In this document: in pieces, positions 51,701-56,925 of the stretch
How positions within the stretch are numbered: position 1 is the first letter of the stretch
Layout of the letters: each line of letters opens with the position of its first letter
Assembly: GCA_944989445.1 (NCBI GenBank)
Contig: CALYLW010000335.1
Coordinates: 62,001-126,000, forward strand
DNA: 64,000 bases
Direction of reading: 5' to 3'
DNA from: Ampullaceana balthica
Taxonomy: Eukaryota; Mollusca; Gastropoda; Lymnaeidae
Position numbers and translations under genes: made by a program
The notes under the pieces: model-generated
The model's database searches: none
What the model saw: only the letters and a program-made list of their open reading frames with translations
Told to the model about the DNA's origin: nothing

Positions 51701-53207
51701 AAAAAGAGAAAACAATTCCTTACCACATGAATTAAAGTAAATCTTAATAAAAAAAGAGGCTGAATGATGAGTAATATTATTTTTTTGGGGGGTGCGTTTG
51801 TAACCCGAGGACTCTCTGTACTAGGGTGAAGGATATAAGCGTACACATGTTCTAATGCAGTCCGAAACACACGAAACTTGGCATATAAAACCACCTTGAC
51901 TTGTCCCTATGACTGGCTCTTGACTTGTCCCTATGACTGGCTCTTGACTTGTCCCTTTGACTGGCTCTTGACTTGTCCCTATGACTGGCTCTTGACTTGT
52001 CCCTATGACTGGCTCTTGACTTGTCCCTATGACTGGCTCTTGACTTGTCCCTATGACTGGCTCTTGACTTGTCCCTATGACTGACTCTTGACTTGTCCCT
52101 ATGACTGGCTCTTGACTTGTCCCTATGACTGGCTCTTGACTTGTCCCATATGGCTGGCTCTTGACTTGTCCCTATGACTGGCTCTTGATTTGTCCCTATG
52201 ACTGGCTCTTGACTTGTCCCTATGACTGGCTCTTGACTTGTCCCTTTGACTGGCTCTTGACTTGTCCCTATGACTGGCTCTTGACTTGTCCCTATGACTG
52301 GCTCTTGACTTGTCCCTATGACTGGCTCTTGACTTGTCCCTATGACTGGCTCTTGACTTGTCCCTATGACTGGCTCTTGACTTGTCCCTATGACTGGCTC
52401 TTGACTTGTCCCTATGACTGGCTCTTGACTTGTCCCTATGACTGGCTCTTGACTTGTCCCTATGACTGGCTCTTGACTTGTCCCTATGACTGGCTCATCT
52501 TGGTTACTTATGATAACCGACTGGTTTAATCAATCATGCAGTCAGTGGTATTCGGATTTTATGTTTTTAAAAATCTAATTCTAGAGACACAGGTTTCAGT
52601 CATCAACAACAATAAAAAAAAATACAACATTTTATATTTAAAAACAAATCTCGACACCAAAGTATCATCCCTAAATGTTTGAAACAAAGCTCTCAAAACA
52701 AGTCATAATAATAAGTCAATCTAGGCCCATTCCAACTAAACATTAAGTCACAATTTCTCAGGTCGCCCTTGAATTATGAGTCGTTTTCGTTGGGAAACAT
52801 CAACTTCAAAATGTTTGTTGTGTTTGAGATCTTGTGGTTTAGTTCCTGCGTTGGGCAAACAAGTTTAAGCCACAATCTACACTCTAACAACAATCTACAC
52901 TCTAACAACCAGCGATGAACTCAAATCATATTGTAGAACATGTGTCGTTATTTTAACTCCAATGGACTGCCTCGTTGACTGCCTCGTTGTCTGCCTCGTT
53001 GTCTGCCTCGTTGTCTGCCTCGTTGTCTTTAGATTTGTGTTTCCCAGTTGGGTTGAAAATCGTCAATTGAAATTATCTTTGTTTTAACTTGTATTTTTCC
53101 CTGCAGGTCTGAACAGCAGCGGAGAAGAGGAGAGTGCTCATTGGTTAGATATGAGAGAAAGCAAAGGGGAACAAGTGTGTCGATGGCACGTCTTGCTAGA
53201 GTCATAG
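976..53207 (+). CDS. Syt14: Synaptotagmin-14/16 family protein, nine-exon gene
   Basis: Join of 976-1231, 21020-21199, 23073-23296, 44104-44274, 44817-44925, 46204-46361, 48927-49116, 49738-49950 and 53107-53207. All introns are GT-AG, phases match at each join, and the total is 533 codons plus stop, near the roughly 550 of vertebrate SYT14. Acidic linker around residues 88-105 ([13 protein letters not shown]), C2A about 230-355, C2B about 388-525, C-terminal WHVLLES (the synaptotagmin WHxL motif). The family acts in membrane trafficking. The Asp residues that bind calcium are absent: C2A loop 1 reads [12 protein letters not shown], its loop 3 [10 protein letters not shown], and C2B loop 3 [10 protein letters not shown], so calcium-independent action is expected, as known for SYT14 and SYT16. 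No full transmembrane segment is seen in exon 1. SYT14 versus SYT16 cannot be separated, since invertebrates usually have one co-orthologue. Confidence 0.92.
1821..2155. repeat. 15-bp minisatellite
   Basis: About 22 copies of GGGCCAACTATTAGA. The first unit and the last four to five carry GGGCTAAC, while the inner ones carry GGGCCAAC. The 15-bp period leaves one frame open (TIRGP repeated), which is not a gene. Confidence 0.95.
2158..2740. other. Intron 1 stretch with short GC palindromes
   Basis: Just after the 15-bp array a hairpin GCCGGAT/ATCCGGC (2158-2183) is seen. At 2640-2720 a GC-rich pocket holds GCCACCGAACGGTGGC and GTCCATGGAC palindromes. These may be ends of an unclassified short element. 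No ORF. Confidence 0.4.
2980..3320. repeat. 21-bp minisatellite
   Basis: About 16 copies of a 21-bp unit (core CCTCACTCCAGTATGCCACT) in a pyrimidine-rich stretch. The open frame (MPLPHSS repeated) is a by-product of the period. Confidence 0.95.
3742..5349 (-). mobile_element. Non-autonomous Helitron, copy 1
   Basis: On the - strand the 3' end reads GCGCGGGTATTTTGCTAG followed by host T, the canonical Helitron CTAG|T end. The 5' side contains AAAGCAAAGCCCTGACTCAC, the same start region as copy 2, but the outermost bases are degenerate. Interior: degenerate units of about 165 bp, each with GGGCCCCCGGCCCC, TACTCAACAACTTCCCAAAG and GCTTCTACCTACACGGG. No Rep/helicase coding. Confidence 0.75.
5350..6870. 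other. Intron 1 sequence without a gene
   Basis: Contains a (TG)n/(TTG)n microsatellite at about 5549-5600 and A-rich tracts near 6360-6395. Short open frames show no family resemblance. Nothing else recognised. Confidence 0.5.
6871..8769. repeat. C-rich minisatellite, left half (about 50-55 bp unit)
   Basis: Tandem copies of a unit with a constant part (CCAACTTTGATTGTCCTCAT, then GAAGTGAAGGACTTCAACCC) and a variable C run (CTCCCCCCCAC). Length varies mainly in the C run. It is the same array as 16413-18203 and was split by the retrotransposon. Confidence 0.95.
8770..9274 (-). repeat. 3' LTR
   Basis: 505 bp, TG...CA ends, 99.6 percent identical to 15908-16412. Just inside it a polypurine tract (- strand GAGGAGGGGGG, about 9275-9285) primes plus-strand synthesis. 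Small open frames within it are antisense or random and recur identically in the other LTR. Confidence 0.95.
9275..10837 (-). other. Retrotransposon 3' internal non-coding region
   Basis: About 1.56 kb of AT-rich sequence between the pol stop and the 3' LTR, rich in CATCAT/ATAAC runs on the + strand. I see no envelope-like or other credible ORF. The polypurine tract is at its left end. Confidence 0.6.
10838..14209 (-). CDS. pol: Retrotransposon Pol (protease-integrase-RT-RNase H)
   Basis: Open from the gag UGA (in the same frame) for 1123 codons. No ATG lies near the start; counting from the GTG at 14188 gives 1116 residues. Positions from that GTG: aspartic protease DTG 14-16; H2C2 zinc finger H253, H260, C290, C293; integrase core D322, D382, E418 (D,D35E); reverse transcriptase about 700-880 with D790 and FFDD at 850-853 in place of the common YxDD; RNase H D1001, E1040, D1067, D1110; end LADVLSRQW. 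Integrase precedes reverse transcriptase. All catalytic residues are intact and the frame is unbroken, so the element may still be active. Confidence 0.93.
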   Translation of the reverse strand, partial: QSRGFAGVGEVNGVKVKVVRDTGCGIVGVRESLVDKECVTNETVTCILFDGERKVYRVGYIHVKSPYFTGMTKAALLKNPHVDLNIGNIKGATMGDGYKGVRPIHRGKGYSPGPNTTIKQNHINANWNKDIHRFTKITKEHSSKGYKIENIGTEVVAGAVTTRAQKNNPKQYSSTVKRHLTEFNIQPEDYKRLQAEDVTLRRIHEHAKKSSMKGTEKSVFKYTGGLLMREYNDTQINPNISQEQLVAPKVLRKTILEIAHDNSLSAHMGIARTKERVLKEFWWPGIASDVRHHCRTCDACQKVKKSAGGIAPLGDMELITKTWSKVAVDLIGPIIPTSRKGYKYILTLVDTATRWPEAKPLKKIDAEEIQEALFGIFTTMGLPDEILSDNGTQFRCDLMAQVCKLMGITQRFSTPLHPQSNGMVERFNGTLKTLLIKASLEQPKDWEDHVQGILFAYREGKHESTGFSPFELMFGRKVRGPINILRNIFDGSNERIEGQKPHEYLNKLRDRLRVSGTQASKNLKAAKEKQKLLYDRRARKREILVGSRVVVMKASAGSKLQRSRWHGPYKVVEKVGDCNYVILEKGKRKTYHINLLEEYHSREESSQKHTETCTNHPITNSSAKNTAYAVVIEDNETENESRNISSLPTQASGVKESMKDVRINPHLKKYEREQIERILDKYANVITNTPGKSTVVAHSIELNTEKPICLRPYPIPFSAKQEIIKEIRQMEGEGIIEKSTSPYSSPIVLVKKKDGSTRFCIDYRKLNAITITDAEPIPNQEDLFIQLGQAKYFSKIDLVKGYWQLPVEINSRKYTAFQTDLGLYQFKYMPFGLCNAPATFARGMRRVLGDQKNVVSFFDDICVFGRSITEHNHTLDQVLNRLKTAGLTARPTKMEIGFSEIEFLGHIVGGGTQRPNASITSKILNIKPPNTKKQVRSLLGLISYYRKFVPDFADISASLSDLTKKGKPEKVQWTSTCREALEKIQKALSTQPILILPEINHEFVIRTDASESAIGGCLMQEREGLLHPIAYVSRKLLSRETRYSVIEKECLGVVWTITKFSRYLFGNHFTIETDHKPLTVLQTSKSINNRVARWALTLQEYKFTIRPIPGADNTLADVLSRQW
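14210..15139 (-). CDS. gag: Retrotransposon Gag
   Basis: 309 codons, ATG at 15139, stop UGA at 14212-14210. The N-terminal 30 residues are followed by a highly charged Glu/Arg/Lys helix (about 33-85, repeated REEDEER blocks) likely to form a coiled coil. Next is a gag core (about 105-270) with the [28 protein letters not shown] and KLLQTV features of SCAN-like gypsy capsids. No CCHC zinc knuckle is present. Pol follows in the same frame after a single stop codon, so a Gag-Pol fusion by readthrough is likely. Confidence 0.85.
   Translation of the reverse strand: MELPNVEKLRQSARELGFEGEEAKRWVIEAYKRVENEERDRKKREEDEERGRKRREEDEEREKRKFKREEESKRLEHIRIMELNASEEKTPRVEQKSTGSSGNKLPMFDGIGDNLEFFLVRFEDEARHKEWPVKHWGYELRKLMPQPLLPVCYAGSGKGVEASYEEVKTALSRHFGLTAQGYRERLAGVRPRKGEDILAYSNRIRHYLTKWIELSKTEKTYEKLFELTVVDKLLQTVSGGVVEHILERGSLDLTSVIKTGEGYMAAHPSVKLTRDSAPLIGNQRVQGRREESRREDNYQWRGTGYQTKR
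15140..15907 (-). other. Retrotransposon leader with 24-bp tandem repeat
   Basis: Non-coding leader between the 5' LTR and gag. At 15563-15748 the + strand shows seven to eight copies of a 24-bp unit (core GGCTGTCTGTAACA, ACTGCAAC). The primer-binding site is at its right end. No ORF is credible here. Confidence 0.7.
15908..16412 (-). repeat. 5' LTR
   Basis: 505-bp partner of the left LTR with two substitutions and no indels. The - strand sequence just inside it (15907 downward) begins TGGGGGCCCCGTCG after one base. This fits a tRNA primer-binding site, with TGG pairing to the tRNA CCA end; it resembles the proline-tRNA type but is not assigned. Confidence 0.95.
16413..18203. repeat. C-rich minisatellite, right half
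   Basis: Continuation of the 6871-8769 array after the LTR element, starting with the CCTCC target duplication. Same unit, C-run length polymorphism and occasional AAGGTCTTC and GTGGAGGTC variants. Ends at GGAGGTCTTCAAATATTC. Confidence 0.95.
18283..18850. repeat. GA-rich microsatellite block with TA core
   Basis: Purine-rich tract: GAGA and GGGAGA repeats with an AT dinucleotide run at 18543-18580. Pure GA/GGGAGA at about 18580-18766. The open frames (Leu/Ser runs antisense) are compositional artefacts. Confidence 0.9.
18948..19080. repeat. Possible dispersed repeat with CGTCAC motifs
   Basis: Begins GGGGCCGTCCATATATGACG and contains CCCCCTC runs with repeated CGTCAC, CGTCGTCAC and TACGTCACAAA. 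It resembles a widely dispersed invertebrate repeat style, by memory only. Followed by an A-rich (AACAA)n tract to 19146. Confidence 0.4.
19500..19816 (-). mobile_element. tRNA-derived SINE
   Basis: On the - strand an A box TGGTCGAGTGG (19807-19797) and a B box GGTTCGAATCC (19764-19754) lie at pol III spacing. They sit in a tRNA-like head that lacks a pairing acceptor stem, followed by a unique body rich in GGGGTGACTCAGGGACGCC-like sequence (+ strand 19700-19720). The 3' limit is uncertain. Located in Syt14 intron 1. Confidence 0.6.
20140..20462. repeat. 20-bp minisatellite
   Basis: Sixteen near-identical copies of GGAGAGTATCATATTGTGTT; the last is changed to ATGGTGTGTTGG. Because 20 is not a multiple of three, the same array reads in three frames ([20 protein letters not shown]). 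Not coding. The stretch to exon 2 (20463-21019) is AT-rich with nothing recognised. Confidence 0.96.
21020..21199 (+). CDS. Syt14: Syt14 exon 2 (acidic linker)
   Basis: Acceptor CATCCCCAG|G, donor AAAG|GTCAAA (a weak donor), phase 1 to phase 1, 180 nt. Encodes [18 protein letters not shown] and a Ser/Lys-rich tail. The SSSxSEDExLxxY stretch matches the cytoplasmic linker of vertebrate SYT14, which confirms membership of the gene. Confidence 0.88.
21321..22068 (-). pseudogene. 5'-truncated RTE-type LINE (reverse transcriptase 3' part)
   Basis: About 748 bp in Syt14 intron 2, flanked by a 13-bp target duplication CATCATATCTTTG (21308-21320 and 22069-22081). On the - strand, frame-shifted pieces read [49 protein letters not shown] and [18 protein letters not shown]. 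These are the C-terminal palm/thumb and tail motifs of RTE-clade LINEs. The 3' tail is a short TTCAAG repeat. Broken frames and 5' truncation make it inactive. Confidence 0.85.
22082..23072. other. Rest of Syt14 intron 2
   Basis: Includes a short tandem duplication at 22105-22160 (core AATCTCAGTTCAACCAACAT) beside the LINE target site. A 93-codon open frame on the - strand at 22369-22650 shows no recognisable domain. Otherwise AT-rich. Confidence 0.5.
23073..23296 (+). CDS. Syt14: Syt14 exon 3 (linker before C2A)
   Basis: Acceptor TTTTTCCAG|GA, donor GAT|GTGAGT, phase 1 to phase 0, 224 nt. Encodes [17 protein letters not shown] and a low-complexity, probably disordered linker. Coding is supported by phase fit and higher GC than the surrounding intron; sequence conservation is low. 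Confidence 0.85.
23391..23635. repeat. 45-bp minisatellite
   Basis: About five copies of a 45-bp unit (CATCTAATAGCATCCTCAAA ... CTGCACCTACAATGTCCGTA) starting about 95 bp after Syt14 exon 3. The period of 15 codons leaves an open frame that is not a gene. A related duplication follows at 23718-23815 (CCAATAGTCATACAATGATA twice). Confidence 0.9.
24063..24190. repeat. Short tandem repeat, about 45 bp unit
   Basis: About three copies of a unit containing CAATAGACTCTTTGTCTATA and AGCCGGGAACTCTAACAA. Confidence 0.8.
24191..26293. other. Intron 3 sequence without a gene
   Basis: AT-rich. Holds a GC-rich pocket at 24540-24720, an (AT)n run at 25097-25116 and a two-copy duplication at 25575-25645 (CATATGAACACGTGTGACAT). 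No coding or identifiable element. Confidence 0.5.
26294..26393. other. Assembly gap of 100 N
   Basis: Exactly 100 Ns, the usual placeholder for a gap of unknown size. The 21-bp array starts at once after it, so its left part may be missing. Confidence 0.99.
26394..37772. repeat. 11.4-kb satellite-like array of a 21-bp unit
   Basis: About 540 head-to-tail copies of a 21-bp unit (core TTTCATCTCAATGAGTACAC) in Syt14 intron 3. Nearly the only variant is GAGTAC to GACTAC, clustered at about 27450-27790, 28750-29280 and 36145-36360. Two units carry one extra T (about 31870 and 36534). Degenerate units occur at the left edge (26418-26440) and right edge (37665-37772). Since 21 is divisible by three, stop-free frames of thousands of codons appear on both strands ([21 protein letters not shown] repeats). 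They have no start context, domain or codon signature and are not genes. Confidence 0.97.
37773..38370. other. Intron 3 sequence without a gene
   Basis: Moderately AT-rich, no repeats or coding recognised. Confidence 0.4.
38371..38730. mobile_element. Foldback (MITE-like) inverted repeat
   Basis: Left arm about 38371-38502 and right arm about 38597-38730 are near-perfect inverted copies of about 130 bp, with a spacer of about 95 bp. Shared landmarks: TGACTAAAAACGTGGGACGG on the left and its complement around 38600-38630 on the right, and AAAAACCACGTTTTTACAAA mirrored at 38678-38697. A partial third copy follows to about 38822. No ORF, so probably a non-autonomous element. Confidence 0.7.
38900..39560. 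repeat. Two diverged copies of a dispersed repeat
   Basis: Copies at about 38905-39060 and 39415-39560 share AATAATTTAATAACGGTA, GATCGATCTGAAA and AAAATTTCAG blocks. A third copy, inverted, lies at about 45545-45680. Between the first two, the motif TATAATACGCACCG recurs four times (about 39205, 39272, 39322, 39357). Family not identified. Confidence 0.6.
39561..40120. other. Intron 3 sequence without a gene
   Basis: No repeat family or coding recognised. The open frames here are short and unremarkable. Confidence 0.4.
40126..40763. repeat. 23-bp minisatellite
   Basis: About 27 copies of a 23-bp unit (core AGTTATATAAGTTGTACAGC) with a CTCTAG/CTATAG variant. It decays towards the right end from about 40540. 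Confidence 0.93.
40764..41280. other. Intron 3 sequence without a gene
   Basis: Contains a short poly-T/poly-C rich part; nothing recognised. Confidence 0.4.
41281..41372. repeat. 14-bp tandem repeat
   Basis: About six copies of AACGTCGGTAACAC, the last ones diverged. Confidence 0.9.
41664..44115 (+). repeat. 38-bp minisatellite made of the exon 4 splice acceptor
   Basis: About 60 copies of a 38-bp unit (42 bp where TTTG is duplicated): TATAACTGTCACATCTCTCA, CACAGGAACA, CCTATTTG. The final copy is the genuine 3' splice site of Syt14 exon 4 (CTCTCACACAG|GAACACC) plus its first 12 coding bases. Many upstream copies keep CACACAG and so look like decoy acceptors. Others read CACACATAAACACC and have lost the AG. 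Confidence 0.95.
44104..44274 (+). CDS. Syt14: Syt14 exon 4 (C2A first half)
   Basis: Acceptor CTCACACAG|GAA, donor CTCAG|GTAGGA, phase 0 to phase 0, 57 codons. Encodes [15 protein letters not shown] and then the C2A beta strands LGVSFQYD and [14 protein letters not shown]. The acceptor and first 12 coding bases are the last copy of the upstream 38-bp tandem repeat. Confidence 0.9.
44275..46203 (+). other. Syt14 introns 4 and 5
   Basis: Intron 4 (44275-44816) holds nothing recognised. Intron 5 (44926-46203) has a 27-bp repeat, three copies at 45017-45092 (AACAGGCGGTTTGAGGCTTT). It also has the inverted dispersed repeat at 45545-45680 and a perfect hairpin at 45759-45775 (CCCGTCG, loop AAG, CGACGGG). 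A GATTTATAGTCAAAA segment at 45964-46010 also occurs near 2561. Confidence 0.6.
44817..44925 (+). CDS. Syt14: Syt14 exon 5 (C2A middle)
   Basis: Acceptor CCATCAAG|GTC, donor ACCTG|GTAAAT, phase 0 to phase 1. Encodes [17 protein letters not shown] and [10 protein letters not shown], the polybasic strand and the C-P-x-F-x-E strand typical of C2 domains. Confidence 0.92.
46204..46361 (+). CDS. Syt14: Syt14 exon 6 (C2A end)
   Basis: Acceptor CTCCTTCAG|AC, donor TTGAGT|GTAAGT, phase 1 to phase 0. Encodes [18 protein letters not shown] and the end of C2A (VVLEPRSN). The RFRLYGV motif is strongly characteristic of SYT14/SYT16. A 30-bp tandem repeat starts about 20 bp after the donor. Confidence 0.94.
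46380..46495. repeat. 30-bp tandem repeat beside exon 6
   Basis: About four copies of a unit containing AGATAGAACTGTGTCTACAG and TCATCTTGCC, beginning about 20 bp after the exon 6 donor. 46496-47015 is AT-rich with nothing recognised. Confidence 0.9.
47016..48704. repeat. 36-bp minisatellite in intron 6
   Basis: About 47 copies of a 36-bp unit (ACTATGAACGTCTTTGACAG, TTTAGTAACAGGGGTA). Variant TAATAGG units are found only near the two ends and TAACAGG in the core. The 12-codon period leaves a 568-codon open frame that is not supported as a gene. Confidence 0.96.
48927..49116 (+). CDS. Syt14: Syt14 exon 7 (C2 linker and start of C2B)
   Basis: Acceptor preceded by a long C/A pyrimidine-rich tract (CACCAACAG|CAC), donor CTCCAG|GTTAGT, phase 0 to phase 1. 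Encodes a Ser-rich C2A-C2B linker and then [25 protein letters not shown] of C2B. Confidence 0.94.
49117..49737 (+). other. Syt14 intron 7
   Basis: AT-rich intron without repeats or coding. Confidence 0.5.
49738..49950 (+). CDS. Syt14: Syt14 exon 8 (C2B core)
   Basis: Acceptor TTTCCTCAG|AC, donor TCTTTAG|GTGGGT, phase 1 to phase 1. Encodes [50 protein letters not shown] and EMIGWFSLG. This is the most conserved block in the gene and is unmistakably a SYT14/SYT16 C2B domain. Confidence 0.96.
49994..51086 (-). mobile_element. Non-autonomous Helitron, copy 2
   Basis: 1093 bp. On the - strand it begins TCTATACTAATAAAAGGCAA with a host A before it and ends GGATTTTGCTAG with a host T after it, so both Helitron termini are intact. 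Contains about five degenerate units of about 160-170 bp starting around 50254, 50411, 50573, 50741 and 50912. Same family and orientation as 3742-5349. Lies in Syt14 intron 8. Confidence 0.85.
51087..51894. other. Syt14 intron 8 sequence without a gene
   Basis: AT-rich. A short segment GTCGTAACCCGAATTTCAGT and GTAACCCGAGGAC around 51570-51815 may be another decayed element. Nothing firm. Confidence 0.35.
51895..52497. repeat. 24-bp minisatellite
   Basis: About 25 copies of a 24-bp unit (core CTTGTCCCTATGACTGGCTC). The eight-codon period gives TCPYDWLL open frames that are not genes. A smaller 12-bp repeat (TGCCTCGTTGTC, five copies) lies at 52966-53028 in the same intron, just before exon 9. 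Confidence 0.95.
53107..53207 (+). CDS. Syt14: Syt14 exon 9 (C2B end, stop)
   Basis: Acceptor TTTCCCTGCAG|GT, stop TAG at 53205-53207. Encodes [20 protein letters not shown] followed by [10 protein letters not shown]. The WHxL motif and the SSGEEE stretch match the SYT14 C-terminus. Confidence 0.96.
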
Positions 53208-55600
53208 CCCTTAGATCTGGAAACATTTTGATGGTCGGCCATTTTGCTGAAAATAAATCCCGACGCCTGCGCCTATATTATTACATTAAATATTAATTAA
53301 GACAAAAGATAAATATGAGAATAAACCAGGCATATGCTGTATGAAAGATATTGAATTATTGACAGGACTTCACCAATGTTCCCTCTATGCTACGCAGATT
53401 TCGCAGCAGTGCAGCTATCTGCTGATGCTTCACAGCAGTTGAGAGTTAACATACAGCAATGTTGCCTTTATGCTGTGCCCCAGTATGGCCGCGCATCTAT
53501 GTGACAGACGCAGCGGAGCAATTTAGGATTACTGCGGAGAAAATATTGTAAAATATTGCACACAAAATTAATGCTGTGTAACTTTGCAGTTTTTTTACTT
53601 GGCACATAGGCCAACGATCATTAAAGGGAACATTGCCGTGTAGAAAAGTTAAATTAGGATAATATAGTAATATTTGTGTTTGTTGGAACATATAATTTGA
53701 CACAGAAAATATTAATGCTGCACAACATTTCACACGAATTTATTTTTAGCAAAGGAACCAACTACACTTAGAGGGTATACTGGTCTGGAGGATGTCACCA
53801 AATCATGAATTCCATATATTTGTACTATTTGTGGCAGACGTCTAACCAAATCATGAATTCCATATATTTGTACTATTTTTGTAATCACTTAAAATATACA
53901 AGAGTTTTTTAAGATTTTGTCTGAGTTACCATTAGCTTTAAAGGTCGGTAGAACAATTTTCTTACCATGTTGCCAAATTTTAATAAATTTCTTCAGATAA
54001 AAAGTAATTCTTAGTTTTGATCCTGCAACCGTAGGAAGATATGTTAGCTTTGAAAGCAATTAATTTGTTTCCTTTTAGTTAATAACATTTGCCTACAATT
54101 TGTTTACATTTTCTATACATGTATTACGCTTTATTCATGAGTGTAATATTCTGGAGTTTATCTTTTTAAAACATCTTTTTCTTTATATTATTTCAAAGAC
54201 CATACTGAATAAAAATTATTTTAACATGAATGAATGCCACTCTTGCCTCCTAACTGGCAAATGTGAAATTCCAAGGGAGATGACCAATGTTCTTTGACTG
54301 CAAGCTGAAAATGTTTGTATATTGCTTCACATAATAACTTTGATGTGAAGACAGTTTTGAACCTTGCTCCACTCCACAAATTTGTTTCTTTTAAATCTCT
54401 TATTTTAATCATTTTAAATCTTGATTAAATTTTGAAAACATCATCACTGTATCATTGACAAACCAAATTTAAATATTTTTTTTTGGTATTTGAAGTATTA
54501 GACTTTACGGTTGGTCACAGTTCTACACTGATGCACAAATGCTGAAAACTAATAGCATTGCATAAAAACTTTGCTCATCCTTTTTTTCTTTCAATTTCAT
54601 TCTCTTCTTTAGAATTTCTGAAATTTTCAAAGGATCGGCATGATTATTTAAAATATATTATAGTTCAGGCATACAATTTAATTTATTTTCCAATTTAAAA
54701 TTTTTTCCTTCACCTCAGACCAAAACGCTATTACATTGATAATTAAATATTACTCTCATAAATATCTATTTGCTGCTGGCCTTAAAGTTTATAATTTAAA
54801 ATACATGTAAATTTTGTACAAAAACTCTTCTCTCTCTTTAAAGAAGAAATTAATATTTTAATTTTTTTTAAAAGCATGTATTCTCATGTAATTCAGCTCA
54901 TCGCAATATTGTGATTAAAAGTTGCAAGATATGTCTAACACGCTGATACTAAGAATGTTCATCATTTTTGCTAACAAAAGTGCTATTAATATTACATGGT
55001 ATTACAGAAAATTCCAGGCAATGAAAATATTTTTATTGGATAAAGTTAGAAATTTTTTGCATCTGGACTAAGAATTTGTTTTTAAAAAATTTTAAGCAAA
55101 ATTAGAGGCCTTTTACACTTTTTTAAAAGGATACCACACACTTCCCACCTAGGCCATGTTGAAATGAAGATAATCCTTAGTGTCATAATGTGTTTGATTA
55201 TCTCTTGTTGATCTTTTTAACTGTTCATATTTTTTTATTGTAAATAATCTCAGTGGTGTCAATTTGTGTCTCGATTTGAGTGTGACTGGTGGCAAAAACA
55301 CAATGATTGCAAGGGTGACTGGTGGCAAAAACACAATGATTACAAGGGTGCTATGACATTCAAGTTTGTGACTCATATATCCTTTAAGAATTAACGCTTT
55401 ATATTTCCTAACTTTGTGTTTCAAAATGCTTTCCAATTTATTTATCTAAATATGTTGTTTATTTTTTAAATGTTTTCACCAGCTTTCGCCTTCATTCATT
55501 GGCTTTTAACAAAGCTTGAAATGTACGGGATGTTGAATACACCGTATAAGCTCACAAAACAGAACCAAATAAAAGATTATTAATTTCTTAAATTACTTTT
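53208..55600 (+). other. Syt14: Probable Syt14 3' UTR
   Basis: AT-rich, non-repetitive and without convincing coding. Candidate poly(A) signals AATAAA occur at 53320-53325 and 55568-55573. The second is followed by a GT-rich element (55608-55620) and a G tract (55649-55667), as expected at a functional cleavage site. The 3' UTR would then be about 2.4 kb. Two short duplications lie inside (about 53790-53870 and 55285-55350). Confidence 0.5.
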
Positions 55601-56129
55601 GACCCGGTGTGTGTGGAGTGAGGAATTTTTTTCATTTTAATTTTTTTTGGGGGGGGTTGGGGGGACTATTTCTGTAGACAAGACACTAAAATCATTTCTA
55701 AGAGAATTTTAAATAATCATAAATTATATTTCATGTGTTGCTGATTTTAATTTTTGTATTATAATACGTGATGACAAAGTAATGACTTTGGAAAAGATAT
55801 TGAAAAAAATCACCAAAAGGCATGTATCAATTCATAATAAAATTGGTTAATTAACTTCTTTTTACTATGTGCTTTTTAAATATTAAAAAAATATAAATAT
55901 TAAAACACGTTGCTATATTAGTTTAAGTTTAATGGTCCTATGAATGCCTAAAATGAATAAAAATTTTAGTTAGATGAAATGGAATACGAAAATATTCTTT
56001 CTAATGGCAATAGTTATTTTAATTACATAGAATTACTAATTTTTTTCACACTTTATCAGTTTATGATAATGTAGGTCAATAAACAAACAAAAAACTCATG
56101 GTGTTACTGGCAAGCCTCATCAAGTAGAC

Positions 56130-56925
56130 ATCACTGTATAGATACTTTTCCGCAGTGATCGGAACCAACCTGTGCTAATTCCTGGCCTACGCCGGACACT
56201 TGGCCAAATGGTGCTCAATGTCTCCTCTGCGTCATCACATACTCGAAAACCGACATCCCTTCTCGTGTCAAACCTAAGCAACTAGTTTTGTGTGGGACAG
56301 TGCTCAGTCCTCATCTGAGTGATGACTGTTACGAGGTAGTTTCCACCAGGGTCACTTTTGTTCAGTTGCGGCTTACACTGGCAAGTCTTCCTTGTCGTGC
56401 CTCCAGATGCCCAGCCATGTAGCAATTTCTCTGGGAATTGGTCCTTAAGCCTAATGCTGGGTCATCTGACGATCAGGTTGGGACTGAGCTGCACCTTCTC
56501 TCGAAAGCCGTGCCTGCAAAGCTGTGGCACCTCCACATGTCCAGTGATAAACTGCAGGATTACTCTGCCGCCACATGCTAGGATGAAACCTGTCTCCAAA
56601 TGACACTGATCGTCTTTTTGCATCTGGAGTTTCTTTGTGATTGACTGGATGAGATCAATTACTTCATCCTTTAGGTGGCATCCATTTGTGGAACCTACCC
56701 TGCATCGTAGGAATGCTCTTAAAGCGTTTTAGAATTCTGGCGTTCCCCATACGCGGAGCTGCCTTCCTCAACCACGACGCAGGGGAAATTGGCCAGTAGC
56801 TGTTCACATTGTTATCCTTCTTTGAAAAACAAGATGATTGTGGCTTACTTCCACAGCTTCGGCAGCGTGCCAGTTGTCCAAGTCAAACAGCTGTATGCGG
56901 CCTGTCTAGCCCAGATACAATACTT
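56130..56925 (-). pseudogene. Decayed non-LTR retrotransposon (reverse transcriptase remnant)
   Basis: On the - strand broken frames echo the N-terminal fingers of LINE reverse transcriptases. Examples are WTTGTLPKLWK-like sequence from about 56895 and a DEVIDLIQSITKK-QMQKDD segment where family members have the DQV...I...F..K region. Many stops and shifts. Higher GC than the AT-rich flanks supports a foreign insert. Clade uncertain. Confidence 0.45.

Noticed and set aside
51878..52529. Repeated TCPYDWLL frame
   Set aside because: By-product of the 24-bp period in intron 8.
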